Shown here: positions 35,311 to 47,940 of the stretch, piece by piece | How the letters are laid out: every line of letters starts with the position of its first letter | How positions within the stretch are numbered: position 1 is the first letter of the stretch | From: Ancylostoma caninum | Taxonomy: Eukaryota > Nematoda > Chromadorea > Rhabditida > Ancylostomatidae | NCBI GenBank assembly: GCA_037903475.1 | Contig: JBAJFG010000301.1 | Coordinates: forward strand, 744,001-808,000 | Reading direction: 5' to 3' | DNA: 64,000 nt | The notes under the pieces: model-generated | Database searches by the model: none | Told to the model about the DNA's origin: nothing | Seen by the model: the letters and a program-made list of their open reading frames with translations, nothing else | Made by a program: the position numbers and the translations under genes

Positions 35311-37074
35311 AACAGCAGGGTGTGGTGGAAGTGTTGCTGGTATAACAAACCTCTACTACAAAGCCATAGACACAACTATTACAAAAACTTCTAATGAGTG
35401 AGATTAGCAACTATATAACAAACGCCAAATAAAGCTGTTTATTAGGCGAGCTTTCAGCTTTGTAACGCCATTTTCAAGTCTAGAATTACAATACGTTGCA
35501 ATAGGAGGAGAGGAACAACAGATGTAGAACGAGAACTAAGTTGCAATTGCTACGTATTCCTATCTCAAACTGGCAGCTGAAAGAGTGAATCACCCATCGT
35601 TTAGTCAGTAATAGGCACAGGTCAAAGCTTGGATCCTCAAACAATTCCTTCACGGTTGGCTTTCCACTGCTAACTGGAAAGTCAAGTCTGAAGCAACTAG
35701 GGTGTAATCCCCATCTGCTCCACACTAAACCCTGGTTAGCTTCAAGTATGGCCTCAGTTCTGCTTGCATGGCTTAGAGGGAGGACTATTCACGATAGTAC
35801 GTTAGGTTCGAATACGAGCCACTTGCGGAGAGCCGGTTTACGACGCTTTTTTCTGCAGTAGCCACAAACTTCGCAGAGATTTTTCCTCTGTTAAATAGCG
35901 AAAAAAAAACGAAAAATCTGCATCTCCCTTCCCGTGATGCGCACTACACGCTCCACCGCGACCAATTAGAATATTTGAATTGTTTGTGCGGGTTAGGGAC
36001 TGCAATACAACTGGACTTTTCTCTTATACATATGGTGGGAGCAGTGGCGGACGCAGAAAGTGGGCGGGAGGGGGGGGGGTGGGAAAAAAGTGGGGTCTCC
36101 GCCGTTTTGGGGACCTGGACGGGAAATAAAATTAATAAAAATATTAATAATATTAATGAATGATTAATAAAAGTTAGTATCACGAAAGAGCAACGATGAC
36201 CTCAGAATGGGAGTTGGAGAGAGAGAGAAATCCCAAAGGTGGACCACTTGTGGACCAATGAAATGCAAAGCAGGCAAATGCCAGAAATCAATTAGACTGC
36301 ATAGATATATCTTTTCCACTGGAACTCTCTCGGGTTTATTGTGGCTGAAAAGGCAAGAAAATACTGCGCTCAATGAAATTGTTATGGAAGAAGCATCGAA
36401 TTGGTTGAAATAGTTTCCCCAATGTTGTGGATTGAGAACATAGAAGAGACAATATTGAGCCAACTCCTAGTGGAGATATTCAGAAAGTTCTTTTCATGCT
36501 TCTGATTTCCAGGTTACGAACTAGACCGGTTGTGTAACTTCATTGGTGCTTTCGAGACCATGACCCTTTCATCAGTAGTTCCCAAGGAGGTTACAAATAC
36601 AATAAGACAAACTAAAATTACTTGTGAACTTTCTTGTAGGTGGCTGTCGACATCGTCAATCACCGACGTTTCGATTTACGATTTGCTCGTTTTTGCAGTG
36701 ATGTCGTACCCTGCACTATGAATGAAAAATTATGTAAATCTGCTTGCTCAGTCTCGGTTGTAGTCTCACATCGATAAGATCAAATCCCTTGCAGTGTTTT
36801 TGCGCATGAAGCAGCTCGGCATGAGATCGTTAAGTGTTTTTAACGATGGCAACAGTTGTCGCTTACACAGCCGTGTTGCTGCTCATTTATCGTCGATTTT
36901 GAGAGAATTTGTGGACGCTCGAATACCACCTTGAGCCGTCTGCATAGCATAGTCACGTGCCCCACTATCATCAATTTGTGTTAATGGAGGACAATCCAGC
37001 TGGTGTTTCGGTTTGAATGCAAGGAATCACAAGAGATCTAGTGGATGATTTTTCTTATTTAGTACTAGACGGTG
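35311..37074. other. No gene seen; G-tract at 36062-36083
   Basis: The run GGGCGGGAGGGGGGGGGGTG has four G-tracts that could form a quadruplex. Open frames 35486-35725, 35944-36183 and 36164-36463 show no domain. No exon supported. Confidence 0.4.
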
Positions 37075-37787
37075 TACCCGGCTTCGCTCGGGCGTTCAAT
37101 TTCTCCCGGCCTTTTAAAGCTGATCCCAACACTTGTTAAACCAAAAAATCTTTTCAAAATATTCATCATTTCGTTATCAGCTTAAGTGACCCTTCTTCAT
37201 CCCGTCTCCTCCCTCAGAAATGGTTTAAGTTGCTTGCCTGGTGGATAAATTCTTCTAAAATGCTTGCCTCAACCACTTTCAGCGTTTCGAAAAACCCCAG
37301 AAGGCACGTTTTCACCGACCCGTGTGCAAGAATGCCAAAAAATCAATAAAACAGATAAATTGATATTTCGGTCAAAACGGTTGTCATATCCGTGTCCAGT
37401 GCACTGAGATACCCAGTAGACATTTTTTTGCCAGCCCGTGGGCAAGAATAGCGAAAAATCAATAAAATCGATAAATCGATAATGTCATGCAGAATGGTTG
37501 CCATATTCGTGTTCAGCGCATTGAGATACATCAGTAAATATGTCTTTACCACCCGGTGGGCAAGAATAACTCAAAATCAATGAAATCGACATTATCGATA
37601 AACCCAGGTGCAAGATAGCCTATAACCTCCGCCAGCCCCTGGAGAGTCTACATGCAAAATTTGGTCCGAATCGGTTGATGCTGCGCGATTTCTATTCGGA
37701 ACATACAAACGTACATACACACAAACACACAAACACACAAACATACAAACACACAAACACACAAACTTTCACTTTTATATATACAGA
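37075..37787 (-). mobile_element. Helitron, complete non-autonomous copy with tandem units
   Basis: Both ends are present on the minus strand: 5' TCTGTATATATAAAAGTG (at 37787) and 3' hairpin CCCGAGCGAAGCCGGG followed by CTAG (37075-37078), inserted between A and T. The length is 713 bp. The interior has about three 90-120 bp tandem units (core AAATCAATAAAATCGATAAA) and an ACAAACAC microsatellite at 37715-37765. No coding capacity. Confidence 0.78.
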
Positions 37788-40700
37788 TTGTCTTTAGGTG
37801 TTTAGTTTTCTGGTCCCTTACATCAGTGGTTTTGCAGCATTCTAGGATACATAGCTTCGCATAAAGGAAGAGTTCCGCGAATTTCTTCCGGTTTCCAGGT
37901 GATATTTTTGAAAAATGCTGAGCACATCGTCCTTCAGCTGTTAAATGTGCCCTGCTTATTACTTGCACACATCTGATGACAAGACAGAAATCAACTTCAA
38001 GGGTTGGTTAATTATCTATAAATGGATAATAAATAGACAACTGATTTATGTAAAATCAGAGTGGATAAGAAAGAAGTAAGAAAATTCGTACAAAATGCCC
38101 GTTTCGTTCCCACCCTTAGACGGACCTCTATTTTCAATACACAAAAAGCATACGTTCCAAGCAACTGGTTCCATATGTAATATGTGTAAAACCTGCTTCG
38201 AATTGCGCCCTATAGGGCAATCTAGACTTAATGCGTCTGAGGGACACATCCATTTGCAAATGGTTTTTCATGAACATTGGTCAACGCGACATGGAAACCC
38301 TGATTTCAAAATTATGGACGACTCCCACGAGGCGTCAAACGCATGGGTTTTGCCCGCGTTTGAGATGCGTCGGGGCCGCGACTGGGCTTACATTTCATCA
38401 CATACATAGATGCGCGATTCTAGTATAAATTGTGCTTATTCTCCTTCTGAAGCCCAACAGTTTATCCTTCTGTCGGATCTCTCACTCATACTCCCAGAAC
38501 TCAAACTTTTACAGCAATTCAGGTGGAAACCGTTGGCAAAAAAAAATGAACATAATTATTTCTGATGTGTGACAAAAGACTTAAGAATATTCCTAGCTAA
38601 AAAACATTCCTAGCTAACTATGCCTAGGCTGCAGGGCTACGGCTGCTGCTGAACAAGTTTTTCCTGTATTCACGTTATGATGCATATTTCGGTATCAAAA
38701 AAATGCTACCGAAAAAATTATGGGAATTTGCTGGTGATCGAGGAAGGAACCTGAACACCCGTGCTATCCCTAGGATATCTACTTTACAAAGTGTATGCGA
38801 ACGTTTTGGGTCAACTGGAGATAGTTCATTGTCCAGTGTTAATTTGCTCCTGCGGTTCTGTCATCGTGCAATGATTCTAAGGCCTGTCGATAGTCTAAAA
38901 CTTCTGCTATCCATACCATAATACTTTTCATATCACAGCGATGATGGAATTGAGGATGCAACCAAGACCGTAAGCCATGCGACATTTCGTGGAATTTTGT
39001 TTTGTGAATTCAAACCAGAACAGTGATAATATGCCATCTATACCGTCTAGACATTGGTGGTTGCTGCATGCAGGCGTATTTTCAAGCAGAAAACTCTTAT
39101 TTTCCAACAGAATTCACTTGATTTTCGGAAAACTGCGCCTATTTTCCACACGAATCCGAGAAAATTTTGGAGAAAACAACGAGAAGTCTGCTCGAGAGCG
39201 AACTGATTCTGTTCGAATTTTTTTCACCTGAGATGATGTGTGAAGAAACCAAAACCATACATAGCATTTATTTCATCCAATCGCCAGCGAGGTCTTCGCC
39301 AGAGCAGCCTTTGAATTTTGCCAATTCATCTATCCAACTCGTCTTGAGTCGGCCCGTATTTATTGTTTTCTCCATGTGGGAGCGTAAATTACATGTGGCG
39401 TGTCACTGTGATAAAGAGTGTTCAAAGAATAAAGAATAAAGGTAATGTTTGAAGGTAACAATGTAAGTTACTGCGATAAAAGTAACGACGATCAAACTCT
39501 GTTCATTTCAAAAAAAAAAGAAGTCCGTTCTCTTGGTTTGAAACGGATGAATAGTAACACGACGCCTTCCGAAAGCCCATTTATGGACGCATTTGGCTCA
39601 ATTAATTCCAGAGAAAATCAGTGGAGTGCTACTAGTTTTCAACTCAATCCCCCTAGTTCGTTATCAAGCTCTTACCCCTGCAGTAGAGGTGCAGCCACGA
39701 AAATTCTAGCCCCTGGCAAGGTTATTTAGCACAGAAACAAATGCCTCCGCTCAATAACAGCTATCATGTTACGTACATACATGTGCCACTCACTCAGACA
39801 GATCTGTCTCCTGATAGCATGTCAGCGTCGTTGCGACAACTCGTCCATACAAATCACCTGTTCGCTGAGTACAGGGTAAAATGTCCTCAAGATGTGTATC
39901 AAATGCAATTTATTCAGGAAAAAAAAACGATTTAAAAAATTACCCGACAAGGCAACACATATGACTCGGTTCAAATACATATGAAACTGTTAAAGCATGG
40001 GAAATTTCACCGGACATAGCTTTGTTGGATACCCTTTAACGTATGAGAGACTCCACTGTCTATTTTTGCCAATATCGATTTCCGGTGTCTGCGTTTCTAC
40101 CGCAGCAGACACCAGAGAAACCGGGGTCGGTGCAAAAATCAACAACGAGGAATGAAAAATACCAGCCATAGTTCTTGTAGCAGTACGCAAACAACACACA
40201 AAATAGACTCGATTTGATCTATTGATTGATTGGCGAATGGCGTCATTATGGCGTATTGTATACAAATCAATACAAGTCAATAAAAGAGTGAACATCTCTT
40301 AGGACAAATAATCTACATAAATGTGAATGAGCATGGAGAAGAAACGTAATGCAATGTACCCAATGTAGTTTGTAGTTTGGCACGGATCACAGCTGATCGT
40401 AGTCAGACGGGCGATCATTCACCGCTGACGGTAACAATTCAGTTCGGATGAGCAACGGTCGTGACGTTGTGCTGCATCCAGAAACCACTTCCGAGTCTAC
40501 TGTACCATTGCGTTTTTTGCTCCTGAAATCAATTGGTAAGTTATTTCTCAATTACCATTTCGCTAATTTCTGGAAATTTCTCCCGTAGAAAGGACATCTT
40601 CGCAGAAAAAAATTTTTTGGTTGTAACATCAATTATAAAAAAAAATCCCCATAATGGGCGCTTAGTGCATCACAACAGTTGATACCAGAATTTTCGAGGA

Positions 40701-41999
40701 TTATTGATTTGTTTGGAGACCACAGGTTAGAAATCGTTCTTCTAGACTGTTTTGGGAAATAAATAATAGTAATAAAATAATAATAATAAGTTAAGGAAAT
40801 AGTATTGAAACTCAGAGGTAACAAAGAAGTAAAGGAGCTTCAGTAAAATGTGCAACTTGCTAATGTTATACAAACATATCCAAAGCAATCCAAGTGTGAA
40901 GCGTACCATCTGTAAACGGCGGTGCAACGGTGCTCTATGATTGGCTGTTTGGGTTCAATCGGCCAATCACAGAGCCCCGCTACTCGTTATAGGTACAGTG
41001 CTCCACACCGTGTGATATTTATATTAGAGATCCAATTTTTACTATTTTGAATGCAAGGGTATCCCAAGAAAGCTAATCAAATATAATCAGTGAATTTCAG
41101 TCGCTCGAGTGCCCTAATTTTCATTAGATTAAGGAATTTCATCCATAAGAGAGCTAGGCGCTTCGACATAGCAATAAAATGATTGTTAAAGGGCAGAGAA
41201 GCTTCACTGGATCAAAATATTGACTGGTGCCAAAAATTCAATGTTCTCTTCAGTACTACAGTACTGACAAAAAGATTAATTGTACCCGAGCAAAGTACTT
41301 CGTCCATTATATGGAAAATATAGGAAAAAATGCTGTTGATTCAGTATACTTCTGCCTGAGTCTCGTTTGTATCTGGTTATTCTGGATTTGTTTGCACTGT
41401 TGTCGTATGGGAGTTAAAACAAATCCAGAAATATAGAAAAGGTGTTTTTCGAGCAAAAACTTCTTACTAAAACTGTCATTTTTTAAACAGCGACAGAACT
41501 TCCATGTTATCCCCGAGTAACAGCAAATATTCTCTTCTTTTTAACCCTCTAAGCAATTTTCGACGTTTAGATTTCAAGTGTTTTGATGCGTGTCTCGTCG
41601 GGATAAAGTATGCATATATCATGGTGTCACGAGTTCCTCGAGCATAAATAAGGTCCAAACATCAGAAATCTTCCGAATCCAGAAATGAATACTGGATTTT
41701 GGCGAGAATTCATTTCCAACACGAATTCGTTAAAACTACACGCCTAGACTTTTGCATGATAGCAGCTCCCTCGCTCAGCGTAGTTTGCGGCGGTTGGTAC
41801 GGATCCGAGAATCCACGAAGTGTGGGAAACGGAAATACCCGCAGGCGATGACTTGACTGATTTCGGCCCTCATGAACGTGTGTCGCGGCGCGGCCCCGAC
41901 AAAAACAATTGACGGATAATCAGGTTCGGAAAGTTCAGCACTTCGTTCCGTATCCGAGCAGCACACAACAAGACGAGGAAGGAAAACAGAGCGAAAAAT
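37788..41999. other. No gene seen
   Basis: Open frames at 38095-38409, 38977-39231, 39445-39729 and 41227-41436 have no recognisable domain or compatible splice neighbours. Inverted CCAAT words flank 40940-40970. AT repeats at 40755-40800. Confidence 0.35.
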
Positions 42000-42077
42000 G
42001 CATGTGGAAGGGTCTAGAAGACGTTTACGGAAGTGATCGGCCAAGATCATTGCTCTTTGAGCTCACAATCAGAGTTA

Positions 42078-42700
42078 AGTTACCCAGTTATTGTATGGGT
42101 AACTGTTCACTCATCCTCGCCAGGTGGACGCATTTGAGGTGAACCAGGGTAGATAAAGCTTTTGAACGATAAAAAAATGGAAGCATAACTAGCATCATTT
42201 CATATCTCAACAATCTGTATGACCCATATAGACACAAGACCAAAGAAAGGAACATTTGTGATCGGGTCTTATGACATAAACCTAACGCAGAGTAATCCAT
42301 TACAGCAGCAATCCTAGTAGGAATGAAGGAACTGTGCTTTTTGTGCCTTACCGGGTTTGTTTCCCGGGTAAATTCGATCAACGATGCTATTTTCTGACTT
42401 GACTAAAAAGCAGACAAGCAAACCATTGATGACGCCTCAGATTGTCCACAAATTTTGAACTGGTAAAGTAATCGGCCGATAATCTAGGGTTCCGAAGCAC
42501 CATTGGAATGACGCATAATCATATACACATTGGTATGGTTACCCATGGGTAACGTCTGAGGCCGCATGCATCACTGACACTCACTGAGAGGTGGCAATAA
42601 CATACAAACTTACCCATACTCAACAAGGACGTCAGTACGTTTACCCTCGGTAACCCTCTCAGTGATGCATCCAGGCAATGGGTATACCTAACATCACGTA
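42078..42700. repeat. Cluster of TTACCC/GGGTAA inverted motifs
   Basis: AGTTACCCA...TGGGTAACT at 42078-42104; a perfect 16-bp palindrome GTTACCCATGGGTAAC at 42538-42553; and GCATCACTGA (near 42571) facing TCAGTGATGC (near 42659), with more GGTAACC/TACCC words between. It looks like one or more small palindromic elements related to the one at 43883. Confidence 0.55.
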
Positions 42701-43882
42701 CGGATAAGAGTGTAAAGTGAGGGGTGGATTTGGGCACATTGACCATAGTTTGCCATAGTTCATCTCAGTCACGGAAACGGAAAGGTCATCGATTCTCATC
42801 TAAAATTCAGCGCATTACTCGAAATGGGCTGTGGGTAATGACGTCAGTTTAGCGAAAGAAAATAATTGGGCGAATGAATCCTAGATTTTGTCTAGATCCT
42901 TGCGAAGTGCTGCCCCTCATTCTATTAATTGTGGGCTAGCCTCTATTTCCCTTGTGGTTAGAATAGTTTAGCCCTCTATACGAGCGAAATTTCTCTCGTG
43001 AGTGAGTGAGATAAATTCTTTTCTTGACATCACTCCCATTAATGCAGGGGCAGAAGCGGAACGCTCTCTAAACTAAGTAGGCGTTTTTACAAGAGCCATT
43101 TTATTTCAGTTTTTCAAATGTTAGTGCAGACGAGTTGACGTAAGCGTAGTTTTCGATAGCATCGCGATTTGAGCAATATTTCAGCATCAGAAAAACCGCT
43201 CTAATCAAAGTTCTGCTACAGAAAACATCTAATGCCAATTTAGGACTCACGAAACGAAATCGGATGAAAGCAGGTTAATAGGCAACCTTTGATGTACAGG
43301 TCTTCCTTACATTACCTGGTACGTGATTTATTTGGGAAGAAATTAAAGAATCCACTTTCAGTGGCCAAATGTGGATCAAAACTGATCAGTATAGGAGGGG
43401 TTGGGATACATGTAACGTCCAACCGTCGTGGCTACTGCTGGAACATCCAGGTGGCTTACCAGCCACAAGTGCCATCACCGTCTCCTATTTAGGCAATTTT
43501 TTCGCCCAAAAAATTGCTTTTACAATGGGTTTGGTTACCAGTACCGTCTTCTAATAGCCTGGTTCAAAGTCAAGGTAACAAGAGCTCGAGTAAATGATGT
43601 GAAGTCAGAAAGCTTCCAAAGGAAAGGAAAAAGGACTATTTGTCGAGGAAGAGAAGGATGCATAATTGTTATGGCGCCTTTCATTGAAGAAGATAATCGT
43701 AGAGAGATAAGAACAAAAAAAAAAGAAATAAGAAGGTGTGGGGTTTGCGAAGAGAGAAGCGAGGACGGTAAATCTTCTTATAGGTATAACTATAATACTT
43801 AATTATCATAGATTTTTAAACGAACTGTAAATAAAAGGATCACAGGGGGGTGAAGGAATACATTTCATTTTTTAGGAGCGGC
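42701..43882. other. No gene seen
   Basis: The overlapping plus-strand frames 43289-43492, 43369-43554 and 43428-43802 share bases in different frames and show no domain; the last is low-complexity Lys/Arg/Glu-rich. Confidence 0.35.
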
Positions 43883-43987
43883 ATGCATCTTTAAGATTAC
43901 CCAGGGTAAACGGTTAACACAACAAATGTTAACCAATCGCTAACACGTGCGCTAACATGCCTACCCAGGGTAATCCCAATGATGCAT
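43883..43987. mobile_element. Small palindromic element (about 105 bp)
   Basis: Imperfect 26-bp inverted ends: ATGCATC, five variable bases, then GATTACCCAGGGTA on the left, and the complement on the right ending GATGCAT. The interior has GTTAAC/GCTAAC repeats. Related words occur at 42078-42700. It is a candidate short MITE. Confidence 0.5.
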
Positions 43988-45555
43988 CTTGATCCAGAAG
44001 TATTCAAAGTCACTGTAAGATTTGGAGGCTTGGGGAGCTTAGAGGTTTCTATTCCAAGCAAGGGAGAAAGGTTAGAATATTGGCAACCTCATACCGCCAG
44101 CCCACCCCCCCCCCAACCTGTACAGGGTATAAGCAATGAATGTCCACGATCGATGGGGCTTAGTCGTCAGCGGTAACGATCCAGGAGTTCAACACGCAAA
44201 ACAAGAAGACAAGGACGAGCAAAGAGATCCACAGGATTTCACTCCTTCAAACGACACTTTTTGAGAAAATCCCCTAAACATTCGTCGTTGTTCTAGTCAT
44301 GCACACCCCGTGGATTCTTTTCCCCGAAGATGCCTTCGTCCTTCATGTGGGATTCAAACAAATGTCGGCTAGCCGAGCAGCTACAGATGTATGTTTGTCT
44401 ACTGACACTGAACACCTGTCAGGATTGATCGAAAAAATGAGTTGGCTGATAACACGGCACTGTCAATCTGATCGAGTATTGTCAACATAGATGACAGCTA
44501 GTGTGCTATTGGTTCTGGAGAAATTTCCAGAAAAATTCTGCTCGAAATTTCGCGCCAACGCCCTCAGTCCTTCGAATTTTGATCGACTAAGGAGAAAAAC
44601 TCACTTCTCCTGTTTACTATCCTGACGAGCAGACATTCGCCGTAGGCTATTTCCAAGTCGGCTCGCAAATGATGCTACCACCTGCAATGGAGTTTGATCC
44701 TTTGATTTTTGAACTCTATCCAATAGAAATTTGAGCAGCCACAAAGTGATGTGATAAGGGAACGAGAAGCTGTGCAAGTCTACAAGAGTAACTAATGCTC
44801 TGCGTCTCAGTGTTTCTCACACTATTTCGCAGAACGTGAGAAAAGAGTGGGTTTTATGGTCGATTCAATTACAACGACAGTTTCTCCAAAAATAAAAGAG
44901 GTCATTCCCATTCGCTCTGCTTCTTTTCCCTCTCTTGTTTTAGCACATTGTCGCTTTAATCAAATTCGACTATAAAACGGTGCATGGTGGTGAAGAGATG
45001 AACTGTGAAAGGAATTTACCTCGAACTGCACGGTTTCTTTCTGGAAAATAAGAAAATCAATAATTTTTTTGTTCCCCCTCTCCAATCGGAATCTCCAATG
45101 TTTATGTAGACTGGGTTGTTCTTACGACGATAACAGCTGTTAGTTGATTTCTTGGATTTTATGGAGTAATCCCCATAAATCTTCAACACCATTGCTTTTG
45201 TGTAAAACGCACAATTGCAGACATGCACATTAGAGAAACTAATAGCAACAGTGCGATGGTGTTCTGAAGGCTATACTAAACTAATTGGGTTAGTTGAAGT
45301 TTCACGTGTTAGTAGGTTTGGAAACAAGGTTGTGATTGGCTGGTGATGGAAACTAGGACACGCCCACATCGCTAATCAGTGTGAAAACGTCACAAATACA
45401 AATTTATGTGCACATCCGTTCAAGGTGCGGTATGTGACCACAAAAAGAGAAGATGTGAAAAGTGACCAATTAAGGGAGCTCTAACAAGTGCGTGTCTAAC
45501 CCCACCCCCCTCCATTTCACGAAATAAGTGTAACATGTTCATTTATTTAACCAAC
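43988..45555. other. No firm gene; possible C-terminal tail exon
   Basis: A minus-strand frame at 45016-45228 (KIYGDYSIKSKKSTN) could be a cytoplasmic tail exon of the receptor candidate next to it, but no good acceptor is seen. The rest shows nothing. Confidence 0.3.
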
Positions 45556-47696
45556 CTCAGAAGAATTGATAATTTTGCTGAGCCCTGAGCGTTTTTGCTT
45601 TCGAGTCAGCCAGAAGAACAGCACTGGATTCCAGACCACCAGTGACATGGCGACCACGTGCGCTAGTAGCGGCACAAGAAACGGCTGCGCTCGTAGGAAA
45701 TACGGTTCGATTTCTGTAAAAAAAAGTTTCCTCAGAAGTGGAGGCGGTGAAATTCTTCCTGGATTTCAATAGATTTCCATGATAATAAAACAACGCTAAG
45801 GAGGAAAAGGGAAAAAAATAATGAACGAGATGAGATAGATTTGTATATAAAATTTTTGGCTGAGGGTAATATAAAAATTGCATTATTTAAATATTCTACC
45901 CTTTACTCTGCCTACAATATCCATCTCTATAGTTAGCTTATCATATTCACGCCTGAGTTCGCTTATAGACACGGTGACAATAGTAACTAAGTAGTAGCCT
46001 TGACGAGTACATGATATTTTACCAGGAATTTTTAGAGTTAGCAGAAACAACAACGGTAGACATAGTAAACACGTATTTTTAGATGTCCAGAACGCCACTT
46101 ACGTGTTTTGTCTCTTAGAAAACTCTGCAGATATAATTTACGCTTGCAGGGTCCAACGGCTGTCAATAAGGTAATATTGACTCGTATCTTTCATTGGTTG
46201 TGGATGGTAAGAATTTAACCAGAGGATTTCGTGGAGAATTTGAAGATTGGCCTTTTCTCAAGGAAATTATTTTATTTTATTTTATTTGAATGCACTCAGT
46301 GGTGCGCCTTTACAACAAAAAGCGGTGAACCTGAAACAGTAACAAAAGTTATATCCTCTTATATAAATCATGGTAGTGCAACAAAATTTTCTAGAGCGCA
46401 GGCGTAGGGGAATAACACGTGATCGCGTGCTTTTGCCGTGAGGCTCGATTATAGACTGTGGCTCGCGAGGATGCGCAGCTGACGGGGCATTCGGCCGATG
46501 TTTCGTCATAGGTGCATAGACGTGGTGGAAATCGGGTGCATTCGGGATTTCGCGGTGGGACCAGCGGCTAACGGTCTCGAGCCCTCCGGGCGAGACAGTG
46601 TTTACAACGATTTCACGATGCATTGCAGCAATGTACGGAGCAGAGTAGCCCCTCTTAAGGAACTTTGTCATTAACTGCACTCAATCTTGGAACGCTGGAC
46701 GTGAATCACTTCGAAATATGAGTAGAGGCCGTAGCGATACGATTCATTCGGTTTCCTTATGTAGGATGTGCTCTTTGCGCACCTCTCATTATTGAGGTCC
46801 CATGGGGATTATGCAGACTGAGGATCGGTCTGTTTTTAAGGAGGGCAGTACAATCAAATACACAGGATGAACGAACGAAAAACACGTCGTTATAAGTTGT
46901 TGTGACATTTTCTGGAACCAGCTATGCAACTGATCAGACTTTCTAATTATTTCCTAACTTACTTCCATTTTTTTCAAGAGTTTTGCAAAGAGTGCGGGTG
47001 CACTGATGACGTACTGATGTGCCGGGGCCCCGTAGTTCAAAAAAAAACAGTGTCCAAAAAACAGTGGGTGTCCATCGATCGAGAAAGGGTGGCCCAATAG
47101 TGAAGGAAACGGCAGGATACGGGTTCATCGATGGAGACTGGAGCTCAAAATTGGGGAAAGCGCTGGGACACGGGTCCCGCATTGGGTCTGTCCTGGCCCA
47201 ATAGTGGGAGGAACGCCAGGATACAGATCCATGAATGGAGAATGGGTCTTCCCTGGCCCAAAAGTGGGGAAAGCGCCTGTATGCGGGTGCACGGATAGAG
47301 AGTGAGTCTGCATGATTCCCATTAGTGGGGAAAACGCCAGCATACGGGTACACGGATGGAGAATGGGTTCGCCGTGGCTCAATAGTGGGGAAAACAAGAT
47401 GCACGTCTGCCGGTGGAGTAGGGACACGCTACGCACTCATTTGTGTCTCAGTCGTCCACCTCTTCTTCCTCCCTGTATATTAAAGCAGAAGCTCATCAGT
47501 TGAACTATCTCAGCTTGAATCATTTCAGGTGATCATTCGCACGGCATTGGTTACACTGTGTTGTTCACAAGTACTAAAGCCATGTGAAAGGTACTCCTGT
47601 GCAGAGTTGAAAATTGCCGCACATAACGGGTCCATAGGCATACAAGAAATGGAACAAGGAAAAGTTCATAGGTAGTATTATTGCATCGGAAATTAG
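45556..47696 (-). CDS. Probable 7TM receptor (GPCR), incomplete exon set
   Basis: Three minus-strand exons. Exon i (47595-47696) reads LISDAIILPMNFSLFHFLYA then YGPVMCGNFQLCTG, like transmembrane helix 2, the first extracellular loop and the conserved cysteine before helix 3 of rhodopsin-family receptors; donor GTACCT, but a weak acceptor. Exon ii (46103-46159) reads KRKLYLQSFLRDKT. Exon iii (45556-45713) reads a hydrophobic segment with VVWNPVLFFWLTRKQKR, like helix 7 with its NPxxF motif followed by a basic tail; acceptor TTTTTTACAG. Exons ii and iii join in phase. Helices 1 and 3-6 were not found; the gap holds a minisatellite and probable retroelement sequence, so this may be a pseudogene or two separate gene pieces. 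Confidence 0.4.
46280..46860 (-). mobile_element. Possible retroelement fragment
   Basis: A minus-strand 132-residue frame (46282-46680) begins MTKFLKRGYSAPYIAAM-like, reminiscent of the 'FLKRGYP' segment after the reverse transcriptase of Penelope/DIRS-type elements, and the plus strand starts with a TTTTATTTTATTTTATTTGA tract that could be a retroelement tail. The region is GC-richer than its surroundings. Assignment is tentative. Confidence 0.3.
47080..47410. repeat. Minisatellite, about 60-bp unit, 5-6 copies
   Basis: Tandem diverged units containing CCCAATAGTGGGGAAA, CGCCAGGATACGGGT and ATGGAGAATGGGTC. Because the unit is close to a multiple of three, open frames appear on both strands; they are repeat artefacts. 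Confidence 0.85.
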
Positions 47697-47887
47697 CTTC
47701 ACATGTAGATGCGTGGTTAAGAATTTGCAAGGAAGGCTAGGATCGCGAGAAGACTCGAAGCCAGGCCCGTAGAATATTTTCAACTCACAAGAAGGATTTC
47801 GTGTTTGAGCTCAGTCAACTATTAGTTTTGCTTATTTGCGAATTTTCTAAGCATTTCGCACGTGTGAGCTTTTGCACATAGCTCAAG

Positions 47888-47940
47888 TGGCTGCCCCGCC
47901 CCACTTTCTAGCGTCCCGAAGGGGCGCTAGTCACTACATA
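47888..47940 (+). repeat. Short dispersed repeat (partner 60872-60925)
   Basis: GCCCCGCCCCACTTTCTAGC then GGGGCGCTAGT matches, inverted, the sequence at 60872-60925 (GGGGCAACC / GCCCCATCCCACTTTCTTTC in complement). Confidence 0.55.

Noticed and set aside
35755..35830. tRNA-like A box (TGGCTTAGAGG) and B box (GGTTCGAATAC)
   Set aside because: No cloverleaf: D and T stems do not pair and no acceptor stem forms. At most a tRNA-derived relic.
46943..47436. Long open frames of 103-153 residues on the minus strand
   Set aside because: They are translations of a minisatellite whose unit is near a multiple of three.
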